64,000 bases of DNA from Eubacterium sp. (GCA_024681515.1 JAILAR010000174.1:62001-126000), one strand, 5' to 3'. Counted from the first letter of the stretch, positions 53,465 to 62,058 are shown. The notes: a model not told the origin generated them from the letters alone. Made by a program: numbers and translations.

Positions 53465-55552
53465 TTAGCGATCTGCATCCTTCAGGCTGAGGCTGATCTT
53501 ACCCATCCGATCCACCTCAAGCACCTTAACGCGAACAATGTCGTCAATATTTACTACATCTTCTACCTTCGCAACTCTGTGGGGAGCCAGCTTGGAGATA
53601 TGGATCATACCGTCCTTGTTCGGAGACAGCTGTACAAATGCGCCGTACGGCATAATGCGTACAACCTTTCCTTCATAGGTCTTGCCCACTTCGATCGGAT
53701 CCACGATGGAGTGGATGATCTGGAGTGCCTTATCGATACCCTCCTGCTCTACGCCGCAGATATCGATACGTCCGGAATCATCAATGTCGATCTTAACGCC
53801 GGTCTCCTCGATGATACCGTTGATGGTCTTACCTTTCTGTCCGATGACTTCACCGATCTTATCCGGATCGATGTTCATGGATACGATCTTCGGAGCATAC
53901 TTGGACAGTTCCTTCCGCGGTTCGGGGATCGCCTTCAGCATAACCTCATTCAGGATATACATCCGGGCTTCTCTTGTCCGTGCGATGGCCTCGCGAATGA
54001 TGTCATCGGTCAGACCATGGATCTTGATATCCATCTGGATCGCAGTGATACCCTTCTCTGTACCTGCAACCTTGAAGTCCATATCGCCGAAGAAGTCTTC
54101 CAGACCCTGGATATCCGTCAGAACGATGTAATCATCATCGGTCTCACCGGTTACCAGACCACAGGAGATACCTGCGACCGGAGCCTTGATCGGAACACCT
54201 GCTGCAATCAGGGACATGCAGGATGCACATGTAGATGCAATGGATGTGGATCCGTTGGACTCAAAGGTCTCGGATACGGCACGGATCGCATACGGGAATT
54301 CATCCTCAGACGGAAGGACCGGAAGCAACGCTCTCTCAGCCAGTGCACCGTGACCGATCTCACGACGTCCCGGACCACGGGATACACGGGTCTCACCTAC
54401 GGAGTAGGACGGGAAGTTGTAATGGTGCATATAACGCTTTGTAGTCACATTTGCATCGATACCGTCGATCTTCTGTGCTTCAGACAGCGGAGCCAGCGTT
54501 ACGATGTCGCAGATCTGGGTCTGTCCTCTGGTGAACATGGAAGAACCATGAACGCGCGGGATCAGATCAACCTCTGCTGCCAGCGGACGGATCTGGTTGA
54601 TGGCACGGCCATCCGGACGCTTGTGATCCTTCAGGATCATCTTGCGGACGGTCTTCTTCTGGTACTGATACAGAGCATCTCCCAGAATTGCCAGCCACTC
54701 TTCATTATCAGCGAACTTCTCAGCCATTTTTGCCTTGATGTCGTCGATATTCTTCTCTCTGGTCTGCTTGTCATCTGTGAAGACGGCAACTTCCATCTCT
54801 TCCGGCGGGACAACTTCCTTCATGGCTGCGAACAGCTCCTCCGGAATCGCATAGCTGTTGTAGCTGTGCTTCGGCTTTCCGACCTCAGCCACGATCTTGT
54901 CGATAAATGCGATAACTTCCTGATTTACCTTATGTGCTGCGAAGATTGCCTCCAGCATCTTATCTTCCGGAACTTCATTCGCACCCGCCTCGATCATGAT
55001 GACCTTCTCACGGGTAGAAGCTACGGTCAGCTTCAGATCGGAGTTCATGTTCTGCGTGCTGTTGGGGTTGAAAATCAGCTCTCCGTCCACCAGACCAACC
55101 TGTGTAGTTGCGCAGGGACCGTCAAACGGAATATCGGAGATAGATACCGCGATAGCCGTTCCGATCATGGCCGTCAGTTCCGGAGCACATTCCGGATCCA
55201 CGGAAAGTACCAGGTTCTCAAGGGTTACATCATTGCGGTAATCCTTCGGGAACAGCGGACGCATGGGGCGGTCGATGACGCGGTCTGTCAGGATCGCATT
55301 CTCCGACGGCTTGCCCTCACGCTTGTTGAAGCCTCCAGGGATCTTGCCGACTGCATACATCTTCTCACTGTACTCTACAGACAGAGGGAAGAAATCAATT
55401 CCTTCTCTGGGTTCCTTGGAAGCAGTTGCAGTAGAAAGCACTACCGTGTCTCCGTAATGAATGAGCACCGCTCCGTTTGCCTGCTTGCCTACACGGTCCA
55501 CGTCCACGCGGAGCGTACGTCCGGCAAGTTCCATCTCATACTTCTTGTACAT
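53465..55552 (-). CDS. pnp: Polyribonucleotide nucleotidyltransferase (PNPase)
   Basis: 695 aa. Phosphorolytic 3'-to-5' exoribonuclease of the RNA degradosome. Two RNase PH domains separated by a helical domain, then KH ('KIGEVIGQKGKTINGIIEETG', quoted in part, about 555-575) and S1 ('GKVVRIMPYGAFVQL...DGMIHISKL') RNA-binding domains. 'FTRGQTQ' and 'SNGSTSIAS' are active-site segments. Binding site AAAAGGAGA. It has a structured leader (55604-55672) and lies downstream of aroE-aroK and rpsO. Confidence 0.97.
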   Translation of the reverse strand: MYKKYEMELAGRTLRVDVDRVGKQANGAVLIHYGDTVVLSTATASKEPREGIDFFPLSVEYSEKMYAVGKIPGGFNKREGKPSENAILTDRVIDRPMRPLFPKDYRNDVTLENLVLSVDPECAPELTAMIGTAIAVSISDIPFDGPCATTQVGLVDGELIFNPNSTQNMNSDLKLTVASTREKVIMIEAGANEVPEDKMLEAIFAAHKVNQEVIAFIDKIVAEVGKPKHSYNSYAIPEELFAAMKEVVPPEEMEVAVFTDDKQTREKNIDDIKAKMAEKFADNEEWLAILGDALYQYQKKTVRKMILKDHKRPDGRAINQIRPLAAEVDLIPRVHGSSMFTRGQTQICDIVTLAPLSEAQKIDGIDANVTTKRYMHHYNFPSYSVGETRVSRGPGRREIGHGALAERALLPVLPSEDEFPYAIRAVSETFESNGSTSIASTCASCMSLIAAGVPIKAPVAGISCGLVTGETDDDYIVLTDIQGLEDFFGDMDFKVAGTEKGITAIQMDIKIHGLTDDIIREAIARTREARMYILNEVMLKAIPEPRKELSKYAPKIVSMNIDPDKIGEVIGQKGKTINGIIEETGVKIDIDDSGRIDICGVEQEGIDKALQIIHSIVDPIEVGKTYEGKVVRIMPYGAFVQLSPNKDGMIHISKLAPHRVAKVEDVVNIDDIVRVKVLEVDRMGKISLSLKDADR

Positions 55553-55603
55553 CTCTTGTCTCCTTTTTGGATTAATATTCGATCATTCCAAGGTTCCGAA
55601 ACG

Positions 55604-55672
55604 ACTGAAAAACCGACCCCGAAGTCACCTCACGCAACTACCCGCGATCCGCTTTTCAGTAGTCTCGGTTTT
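55604..55672 (-). promoter_or_regulatory. Structured pnp leader with two alternative pairings
   Basis: On the minus strand the segment TCGGTTTTTCAGT (55604-55616) can pair either with AAAACCGA (55665-55672) or with ACTGAAAA (55653-55660); the two partners are mutually exclusive. PNPase is known to autoregulate through its leader in other bacteria. Whether this is a switch, an RNase III site or an attenuator is not determinable by eye. Confidence 0.45.
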
Positions 55673-55725
55673 ACCTCGAAACAATCTCTGTCATTTTACC
55701 ATATCCTACTATTATACGCAAGCAA

Positions 55726-55753
55726 AAAACACCCCTTTGTGAAGGGATGTTTT
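55726..55753 (-). terminator. Terminator between aroE-aroK and pnp
   Basis: Stem of 11 bp with one G-U pair (55726-55736 with 55743-55753), 6-nt loop, followed by a run of Ts on the minus strand (TGTTTTTTGC). Confidence 0.85.
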
Positions 55754-55815
55754 AAGCGTTGATCATCTGCAAAACGCAACATTTTTCGAAGCATGCAGAT
55801 CTTATGTCAGTATCG

Positions 55816-57195
55816 TCAGATGACCGGGTCGATGATTTCGTGAACGATCTCACCCACCGTTCTGCCGTCTGTGAGAAGGACCTCGTCCGCAGCCGCTTCA
55901 TAGGCCGGTCCTCTTTCCCGGAGCATCCGGCAGATCTTGTCATACAGTTCCTGCTCGGAGGCACTGTCCAGCAGCGGGCGTCCTGCATCATTTTTTACGC
56001 GGGACATCGTTTCCTCCGGCATTGCCTTCAGCCAGATCACCCGGCCGATCTTCTTCAAAAGTTCTCTGTTTTCTTTTCGAAGCACAATTCCTCCGCCGGT
56101 AGCGATCACGGTATTCACGGCCGAATCAGCCAGCCGCCTCAGCAGACCGGTTTCCATATTCCTGAATGCTTCTTCGCCTCGCTCCTCAAAGATCTCCCGG
56201 ATACTGCAGCCTTCCGCCTCTTCGATTGCAGCGTCCGTATCCAGAAATGCACGTCTGCTTTTTTCAGCCAGCGCCTGTCCGACAGTGGATTTGCCCGATC
56301 CCATATACCCCACCAGAACCAGATTTTCACCATAAAGCCTACGTTTCAGCCTTGTCATAACCCTGTCCGCCAGTTCCTGCGAAACTCGTTCTCCTGTCCA
56401 AAGCTCATACGCAATGATTCCCTGATACAGAAGCATGGAAAGCCCGTTATCACAGGGGATATCCATTTCCATAAGCCTTGAAAGGAACGGCGTTACCGCC
56501 GGATTGTAGATCAGATCATAGCCATAAGTTGCTCTTTTGTAAAATGCAGGGTCTTCGATCAGAAGCCCTTCACCCTCATGCAATCCGAGAGATGTGCACT
56601 GCAGAAAAACAGACGGCTTCTCCGGCACCCGGTTCCAGTCGGTAGCAGCCAGCGGGATCAGTCTTTCCCCGTCAAAATGCCGGTTCAGATCTGCGGCCAG
56701 TGTCTCCGCCTTTTCGATGGTCCGGTTCAGCAGCCACACCTGCTCCGCCCCCTCTGACAACGCCAGTGTACATACCGCCCGGGATGCCCCGCCTGCCCCA
56801 AGGACGATCACCTGCTGTCCTTTCAGGGATATCCCTCGCACGGCAAGCGCTCTTCCAAGGCCAGGCATATCTGTGTTAAACCCTTTAAATCCATTCTCCG
56901 TACGGACCAGCGTATTCACCGCACCGATGATCCGTGCCATTTCATCTATGTCGGACAATGCCTCCATTACGGCCATCTTGTGCGGAACTGTGACATTCAG
57001 CCCTCGGATTCCCAGCGCGAATGCACCTCGAACCGCTGCTATCGGGTCCTGTTCCACCGAAAAAGGAAGATACCTGAGATCCAGGCCCAGTTCTTCCGAC
57101 AGTGTATTATGGATCAGCGGGGACAATGTATGGCGGACCGGATTTCCGATCAGCCCCAGGACTCCGGTGTTGCCGGTGATTTCATTTCTGTTCAT
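55816..57195 (-). CDS. aroE-aroK: Fused shikimate dehydrogenase-shikimate kinase
   Basis: 459 aa. Residues 1 to about 285 are AroE: 'SPLIHN' (25-30), 'NVTVPHK' (67-73, catalytic Lys73), 'NTD' (107-109), NADP loop 'GAGGASRA' (133-140), and 'YNPAVTPFL'/'GLSMLLYQG'. Residues about 290-459 are AroK: Walker A 'GYMGSGKST' (296-304), 'DTDAAIEE' (319-326) and 'TGGGIV'. It does two consecutive steps of the shikimate pathway, 3-dehydroshikimate to shikimate to shikimate 3-phosphate. All main catalytic residues are present on both sides. Start ATG 57193-57195 with AAGGAG; an upstream in-frame extension runs through the rpsO terminator and is rejected. Confidence 0.95.
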   Translation of the reverse strand: MNRNEITGNTGVLGLIGNPVRHTLSPLIHNTLSEELGLDLRYLPFSVEQDPIAAVRGAFALGIRGLNVTVPHKMAVMEALSDIDEMARIIGAVNTLVRTENGFKGFNTDMPGLGRALAVRGISLKGQQVIVLGAGGASRAVCTLALSEGAEQVWLLNRTIEKAETLAADLNRHFDGERLIPLAATDWNRVPEKPSVFLQCTSLGLHEGEGLLIEDPAFYKRATYGYDLIYNPAVTPFLSRLMEMDIPCDNGLSMLLYQGIIAYELWTGERVSQELADRVMTRLKRRLYGENLVLVGYMGSGKSTVGQALAEKSRRAFLDTDAAIEEAEGCSIREIFEERGEEAFRNMETGLLRRLADSAVNTVIATGGGIVLRKENRELLKKIGRVIWLKAMPEETMSRVKNDAGRPLLDSASEQELYDKICRMLRERGPAYEAAADEVLLTDGRTVGEIVHEIIDPVI

Positions 57196-57217
57196 AGGAA
57201 TTCTCCTTATATAGCAA

Positions 57218-57245
57218 AGAAAGCAGCGGACACCCGCTGCTTTCT
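57218..57245 (-). terminator. Terminator of rpsO
   Basis: 12-bp perfect stem (57218-57229 with 57234-57245), loop ACAC, followed on the minus strand by a T-rich tract (TTTGCT) just before the aroE-aroK binding site. Confidence 0.85.
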
Positions 57246-57266
57246 CTGTCGAAATCTTCTTCGAAA

Positions 57267-57533
57267 TCACTTTCTCAGGCCAAGCTTCTGAACAACAGCT
57301 CTGTAACGCTCGATGTCCTTGCTCTTCAGGTATGCCAGCATGTTACGACGCTGACCAACCATCTTCAGCAGACCACGTCTGGAATGATGATCATGCGGAT
57401 GCGCCTTGAAATGCTCGATCAGGTCGTTGATCCGTGCTGTCAGGATCGCGATCTGTACTTCCGGTGATCCGGTATCACCCTCGCCGTTGCCATAGGTTGC
57501 AATGATCTCAGCCTTCTGTTCCTTGGTAATCAT
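57267..57533 (-). CDS. rpsO: Ribosomal protein S15
   Basis: 88 aa. Primary binding protein of the 30S central domain. Full-length and typical: '[17 protein letters not shown]', '[16 protein letters not shown]' and '[12 protein letters not shown]' segments, ending 'GLRK'. Binding site AGGAGGA. Usually next to pnp; here an aroE-aroK gene separates them. It has its own promoter and a structured leader. Confidence 0.97.
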   Translation of the reverse strand: MITKEQKAEIIATYGNGEGDTGSPEVQIAILTARINDLIEHFKAHPHDHHSRRGLLKMVGQRRNMLAYLKSKDIERYRAVVQKLGLRK

Positions 57534-57560
57534 GTTTGATTCCTCCTGTTTTATAATTCG

Positions 57561-57604
57561 CTGTTACCGGGTGGCGGTCGGAGTCTCCGGTCACGCAGTA
57601 ACAG
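57561..57604 (-). promoter_or_regulatory. Candidate S15 autoregulatory leader
   Basis: Closing stem CTGTTAC/GTAACAG (57561-57567 with 57598-57604) encloses a GC-rich branched region containing CGGA-GAC-TCCG. It begins within a few bases of the predicted start site and ends 28 bp before the rpsO start codon. S15 represses its own translation through leader structures in several bacteria (known); recognition here is inference. Confidence 0.5.
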
Positions 57605-57614
57605 TACCTGCGAT

Positions 57615-57643
57615 ATAATAACAAATCTCGTTTATTTTTGCAA
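57615..57643 (-). promoter_or_regulatory. Promoter of rpsO
   Basis: Minus strand: -35 TTGCAA (57638-57643), 17-bp spacer, -10 TATTAT (57615-57620). Confidence 0.75.
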
Positions 57644-57663
57644 GCATTTTTTATCTACAAGCA

Positions 57664-59586
57664 TTATTTGGACGGAATACCAAGCTCGGATGATACCTGT
57701 TTCTTCATGTCCTTCACCGCCTCATCAACCGAACTGAAATCACCGCCGATGTATCCGCGGGCCGCATCCATGATAAACATCTGCAGATTCTTATCCTGGA
57801 TATTCATATTCGTCTGACGGATTCCCTTTGCCGCATCCGCCCATACAGCATACGGATTCTGACCACCGAAGAATTTGAGAGCGGCGTTCTTACTGTCCAG
57901 TTCTCCCTTAGCCAGCCTGCTGTTAGCTTCCTTGTTGTTCACTGCATCACCGGTTGTATTTGTAATGCTTACAGCAATATCCGGGTCGCAGGTAAGCTCA
58001 TAAAGCAGGAATGCAGCAAGCTCAGGGTTCGGTGTATTCGCACCGATGCAGACATAAGTTCCGCCCCAGTAATAACTGGTCGGGCCAACACAGGTTGCCC
58101 ATCCGCCGTCAGAAGCACCGTTTCCACGCATAACGCCGATCATCCACGGACAACCGAAATAACAGAATACATTTCCTCCGTCCGCCATTCCGTCTGCCCA
58201 GGTCATGGTCCACATACCTTCCTCTAAATCATTTCCGGTATATCCGTAATCAACAAGTGTCTTTGCATACTGAATATACTGTTTGATGGTTGCATCCGGA
58301 GTAAAGTATTCCTTCCCGGAACTGTCCTTCTGGATCCATCCTTCAGTTCTGGAATTGGTCAGTGCATAGAATATATCCTCATAGGTGGCAACGATCTTAT
58401 ACCCCTTTGCTTTCAGCTTTTTAGCTGCCGCAAAGAAAGAATCCCAATCCTTCAGCTGTTTCTGGATCGTAGCAGGATCATCCGTTCCGAAGACTTCTTT
58501 TGCGATCTTCCGATTGTAAAATACGGATCCGGCGGTCGACTGCCAGGTAACCGCTTTCAGCTTACCGTTACAGGTTCCGTAATCCAGCGCATACTGATAG
58601 GAATTGCTCATAGCATCCGCATTGAAACCAAGCTTTCCCAGATCCATGGTCTTATCGCTCTCCGACCAATACTGAGCCGAACCGATATCCGCCGGGATCA
58701 GAGACGGATACTTGGATCCGTTTTTCATAGCCTTATCGATCTCTTCCAGAGACTGCTCACTTGCGACACCAAGGCTGACATACTCTACATACTGCTTATA
58801 CTGCGGATACTTATCCAGCACGACCTTCAGCTTATTCCCGAAATCATCATCCCACGAATACGCATAGATCTTCTTTGCACTGGTCCATCCGGAGGTGCTC
58901 GGCGCCTTGATCACGCCATCACCCGAAGGCTGCGCCGGTGGATCACTCATTTTTCCGTTCTCATCGAAGTAATACTCCGTTCCGCTGATGGTCTTATATC
59001 CGGTCACCATGGATCCGTCCGGATTAAAGAAATACCAGTTGCTACCGAGTGCCCTCCACCCGATCTGCATCGCACCGTTCGTGTTAAAGAAATACCAGGT
59101 GCTTCCCATGGCTTTCCAGCCGACATACATGGAACCGTCCGTGTTAAAGAGATACCATTTACCGCCGATCTGCTGCCAGCCCTTTTGCATTACGCCGTCT
59201 TTATTGAAGTAGTACCACTTTTTCCCGATCTGTTTCCAGCCCACTGTCAGCGCGCCGGTTTTCGTATCGAAATAGTACCACTTTTTATCGATCTGCTTCC
59301 AGCCGGTCTGCATGGCACCCGTATTCAACCCGAAGTAATACCATTTCTGTCCGATCTGTTTCCAGCCGGTCACCATATAACCGTACTTGTTGAAATAATA
59401 CCATTTTCCCTTTTCTTCTACCCACTTACTCTTCGCGCAGGAACCATCCGCATACTCATACCAGTACCCCTTCGCATTATGCTTCCAGGTTCCGCTTGTC
59501 GCTGCCAATGCACCACCACAGTCTGCAATTACAAATGCAGCAGCAAGTATTGGCACAGTCAAAAAACTGACCCTCTTTTTTTTCAT
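57664..59586 (-). CDS. Extracellular solute-binding protein with N-terminal wall-binding repeats
   Basis: 640 aa. A signal peptide (1 to about 28, cleaved near 'ALAAT') is followed by about ten wall-binding repeats of roughly 20 residues ('GKWYYFNKYGYMVTGWKQI' type; residues about 33-235), then a type-1 ABC solute-binding domain (about 240-640) with 'SVFYNRKIAKEVFG', 'WDSFFAAAKKLKAKGY' and 'AAFLLYELTCDPDIA', typical of carbohydrate-binding CUT1 proteins. It carries no lipobox, so the repeats probably hold it to the wall instead of a lipid anchor. No ABC permease genes are adjacent. The gene is preceded by a c-di-GMP-I riboswitch and terminator. Confidence 0.9.
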   Translation of the reverse strand: MKKKRVSFLTVPILAAAFVIADCGGALAATSGTWKHNAKGYWYEYADGSCAKSKWVEEKGKWYYFNKYGYMVTGWKQIGQKWYYFGLNTGAMQTGWKQIDKKWYYFDTKTGALTVGWKQIGKKWYYFNKDGVMQKGWQQIGGKWYLFNTDGSMYVGWKAMGSTWYFFNTNGAMQIGWRALGSNWYFFNPDGSMVTGYKTISGTEYYFDENGKMSDPPAQPSGDGVIKAPSTSGWTSAKKIYAYSWDDDFGNKLKVVLDKYPQYKQYVEYVSLGVASEQSLEEIDKAMKNGSKYPSLIPADIGSAQYWSESDKTMDLGKLGFNADAMSNSYQYALDYGTCNGKLKAVTWQSTAGSVFYNRKIAKEVFGTDDPATIQKQLKDWDSFFAAAKKLKAKGYKIVATYEDIFYALTNSRTEGWIQKDSSGKEYFTPDATIKQYIQYAKTLVDYGYTGNDLEEGMWTMTWADGMADGGNVFCYFGCPWMIGVMRGNGASDGGWATCVGPTSYYWGGTYVCIGANTPNPELAAFLLYELTCDPDIAVSITNTTGDAVNNKEANSRLAKGELDSKNAALKFFGGQNPYAVWADAAKGIRQTNMNIQDKNLQMFIMDAARGYIGGDFSSVDEAVKDMKKQVSSELGIPSK

Positions 59587-59625
59587 GCTAAATCCCCCTT
59601 TTTTGTTGGCCGGACGACCGATCCC

Positions 59626-59709
59626 TCACTGCCGCTCCGGCAATTTGCTCCGATCCACACCTTTTTTCCGGATCTCGCGAACCGAAACGCAGGCCTCTTC
59701 CTTCTCCAT
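59626..59709 (-). CDS. Possible 27-aa leader ORF upstream of the solute-binding protein
   Basis: ATG at 59707-59709 is preceded by a very purine-rich GAGAGAGGGGGGG stretch and runs 27 codons (begins Met-Glu-Lys-Glu-Glu-Ala) to TGA at 59626-59628. The peptide is charged with no clear pattern. It lies between the riboswitch terminator and the binding protein. Low confidence. Confidence 0.3.
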   Translation of the reverse strand: MEKEEACVSVREIRKKGVDRSKLPERQ

Positions 59710-59750
59710 TTGTCCCCCCCTCTCTCCATATACTTTATGATCGAAAACGC

Positions 59751-59784
59751 AAAAGAGCAATGCCGGTGATGGCATTGCTCTTTT
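59751..59784 (-). terminator. Riboswitch expression-platform terminator
   Basis: Perfect 14-bp stem (59751-59764 with 59771-59784), 6-nt loop, ending in a T-run on either strand. It lies directly downstream of the c-di-GMP aptamer and upstream of the binding-protein gene, so it fits the platform; it could also end htpG transcripts. Confidence 0.85.
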
Positions 59785-59796
59785 AAACTGTATATC

Positions 59797-59880
59797 TGTC
59801 AGTGCAACTGGCTATCATACTCTTCCGAGGTTAGATCCTGCAGCTTTGCGGCATCACGTTTCCATGAATGTGTGAATCGT
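59797..59880 (-). ncRNA. c-di-GMP-I (GEMM) riboswitch aptamer
   Basis: On the minus strand the conserved pieces occur in order: a P1b-like stem with GAAA tetraloop (TCATG-GAAA-CGTGA), 'CCGCAAAGC', 'GGATCTAAC', a hairpin with GGAA loop, and 'TATGATAGCC' followed by 'AGTTGC'. This is the GEMM-I signature, where GAAA docks in the CTAA/TATGA receptor. The aptamer begins about 10 bp after the predicted transcription start and is followed by a terminator, then the wall-anchored solute-binding protein. Direction of control (on or off with c-di-GMP) cannot be told by eye. Confidence 0.85.
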
Positions 59881-59896
59881 ATTCTGTTCTATTTGA

Positions 59897-59925
59897 ATCA
59901 TAATCCGAAACGGTCAGATAGTCAA
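59897..59925 (-). promoter_or_regulatory. Promoter of the riboswitch / solute-binding protein transcript
   Basis: Minus strand: -35 TTGACT (59920-59925), 17-bp spacer, -10 TATGAT (59897-59902), placing the start at about 59890. Confidence 0.8.
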
Positions 59926-59964
59926 CAATAAAACACGATTCTTTGTCACTTTTTTATACACATT

Positions 59965-61980
59965 TTACTTTGTTAATTTCGTCAGGATCTCATTACTTCT
60001 CTGGACAAACCGGGTCAGTTCTTCGGCTGTCAGCGGACGATTGGCCAAAGCCGCCAGATCATAGAGCTGGCAGCATACGGTTTCCGTCAGTTCTCCCTCC
60101 GGATTCTCTAAAATATATTTCACCAGACTGTTGTTGGCATTCAGTACCAGCGTCTCCTCTGTCTTCCCGAAGTCACCCATGCCCATACCGGCCATGCTGT
60201 ACATCTTCATCATCTCAGCCATCCGGCGGGATTCTTCAGACTGCAGCAGCATACTGGAGATCGACTCGTCTTTGAGGCTGTCCACCTGCACTTTCAGCTT
60301 GTCATTGCCCAGTGCCTTCCGAAAGACCTCCGTCAGCTTATCCGTATAGCTTTTTGCATCTTCCTCCGAAAGCTTCTCGCCCTTCAGACTCTCATTTACA
60401 TCTGCATCGATCCGGCGGAACTTCACCTTGTCATCCCGTGCTTCCAGACTGGTGATGAACGGACTGTCGATATTGTGCGTCATATAGACCGCATCGATGC
60501 CCTGAGACTTAAAGAGCTCGATATACTGTGCCTGCAGCTGCTCATCCGTCACATAGAACACCTGATTTTCATGCGTCTCCTTAGCCGCTTCCAGATACTC
60601 GGCCAGAGACACATATTTGCCCTCCAGGTTCTTGAAAATGATATAGTCCTTCATTTTCTCGTTGAACTTGTCATCTCTTAGGCAGCCGAACTTAACGAAC
60701 GGGGACAGATCGTCCCAAAGCTTCTCGTAATCCTCGCGATGATTCTTGCACATACCGATCAGCTTATCTGCCACCTTCTTGGTGATATGATCCGAGATCT
60801 TCTTCACAAAACCGTCGTTCTGAAGCGCAGACCGGGACACGTTCAGCGGCAGATCCGGACAGTCAATGACACCCTTCAGTACCTGCATGGATTCCGGAAT
60901 GACCTCCTTGATATTATCGGCCACAAACACCTGATTGTTGTACAGTTTCACTTTGCCTTCCAGCTGATCCACATTCGGGTTGATCCGCGGGAAGTACAGG
61001 ATTCCCTTCAGGTTAAAGGGATAATCCATATTCAGATGGATCCAGAACATGGGTTCCTTAAAGTCATAGAACACCTTCTGGAAGAAGTCCTTGTATTCCT
61101 CATCCGTGCAGTCGCCCGGCGTCTTCATCCAAAGAGGATGGATGTCGTTGATGGGTTCTTCCTTCTCTTCTGCCGCATCAGCGTCATCTGTCTCCACAAT
61201 ATCCGCATCTTCCTCTGCGGCAGAATCCGTCTTCGGTGTATCACCGATCAGATCATCCTCATCCTTCTGCGCAGCTTTCTTTGCCTTTTCCTTCTTTGCC
61301 TTCTTCTGCTCCGGAGCCTCCGCCTTTTCTTTTGCCTTGTCTTCGTTCACAAAATAGATCTCTACCGGCATAAAGGAGCAGTACTTTCCGATCACTTCCC
61401 GGCATTTATACTCGTTGCAGAATTCCAGACTGTCCTCGGCCATATACAGGGTGATCCTGGTTCCACGGGAAAGACCGGATACCTCGGACATGGTATATTC
61501 CGTTCCGCCGTCACACTCCCAGTGCACACCTGTGGCACCTTCCTGATAGCTCATGGTCTCGATCACTACCTTCTCCGCAACCATGAACGCACTGTAGAAG
61601 CCAAGTCCGAAATGACCGATGATCTGGTCGTTTTGGTCTTTATCCTTATACTTCTCCAGGAAATCCGTTGCTCCGGAAAAAGCGATCTGATTGATATACT
61701 TATCTACTTCCTCGGCGGTCATACCGATTCCGTTATCTTCAAAGGTCAGCGTCTTATCCTTCGGCGATGCATATACCGTCACACGATACTGCTCACCCTC
61801 CGGAATCTGTGCCTCACCCAGAGAAGCCAGACGCTTCATCTTTGTGATGGCATCCACACCGTTGGAGATCAGCTCACGGATAAAAATATCATGATCCGAA
61901 TAAAGCCACTTCTTGATGATCGGAAATATGTTCTCGCTGTTGATCGATAAACTGCCCTTATTCTGTTTTTTTGCTGCCAT
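59965..61980 (-). CDS. htpG: Chaperone HtpG (Hsp90) with long charged linker
   Basis: 671 aa. ATP-dependent homodimeric chaperone. The GHKL ATPase domain shows Glu36 and Asn40 ('IRELISNGVDAITKM'), 'EDNGIGM' (81-87) and 'HFGLGFYSAFMVAEKV'. Residues about 212-277 form a highly charged Lys/Ala then Asp/Glu linker before the middle domain, longer than in typical bacterial HtpG. The middle domain ('GILYFPRINPNVDQLEGKVKLYNNQVFV' region) and dimerization domain follow. Start ATG 61978-61980 with AAGGTT. A perfect CIRCE element lies 78 bp upstream. Confidence 0.95.
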   Translation of the reverse strand: MAAKKQNKGSLSINSENIFPIIKKWLYSDHDIFIRELISNGVDAITKMKRLASLGEAQIPEGEQYRVTVYASPKDKTLTFEDNGIGMTAEEVDKYINQIAFSGATDFLEKYKDKDQNDQIIGHFGLGFYSAFMVAEKVVIETMSYQEGATGVHWECDGGTEYTMSEVSGLSRGTRITLYMAEDSLEFCNEYKCREVIGKYCSFMPVEIYFVNEDKAKEKAEAPEQKKAKKEKAKKAAQKDEDDLIGDTPKTDSAAEEDADIVETDDADAAEEKEEPINDIHPLWMKTPGDCTDEEYKDFFQKVFYDFKEPMFWIHLNMDYPFNLKGILYFPRINPNVDQLEGKVKLYNNQVFVADNIKEVIPESMQVLKGVIDCPDLPLNVSRSALQNDGFVKKISDHITKKVADKLIGMCKNHREDYEKLWDDLSPFVKFGCLRDDKFNEKMKDYIIFKNLEGKYVSLAEYLEAAKETHENQVFYVTDEQLQAQYIELFKSQGIDAVYMTHNIDSPFITSLEARDDKVKFRRIDADVNESLKGEKLSEEDAKSYTDKLTEVFRKALGNDKLKVQVDSLKDESISSMLLQSEESRRMAEMMKMYSMAGMGMGDFGKTEETLVLNANNSLVKYILENPEGELTETVCCQLYDLAALANRPLTAEELTRFVQRSNEILTKLTK

Positions 61981-62058
61981 AAATAGTAACCTTCTTTCTT
62001 TAAATGATCTGACACCTCATATATATTAGTCTCCGAAAAGAAAAAAGTCAAGAAAAAG

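Noticed and set aside
51491..55762. 1423-codon open frame on the plus strand opposite cellobiose phosphorylase copy 2 and pnp
   Set aside because: It spans two well-identified minus-strand genes and their spacer, shows no domain pattern, and reads as the low-stop antisense frame produced by the codon bias of those genes.
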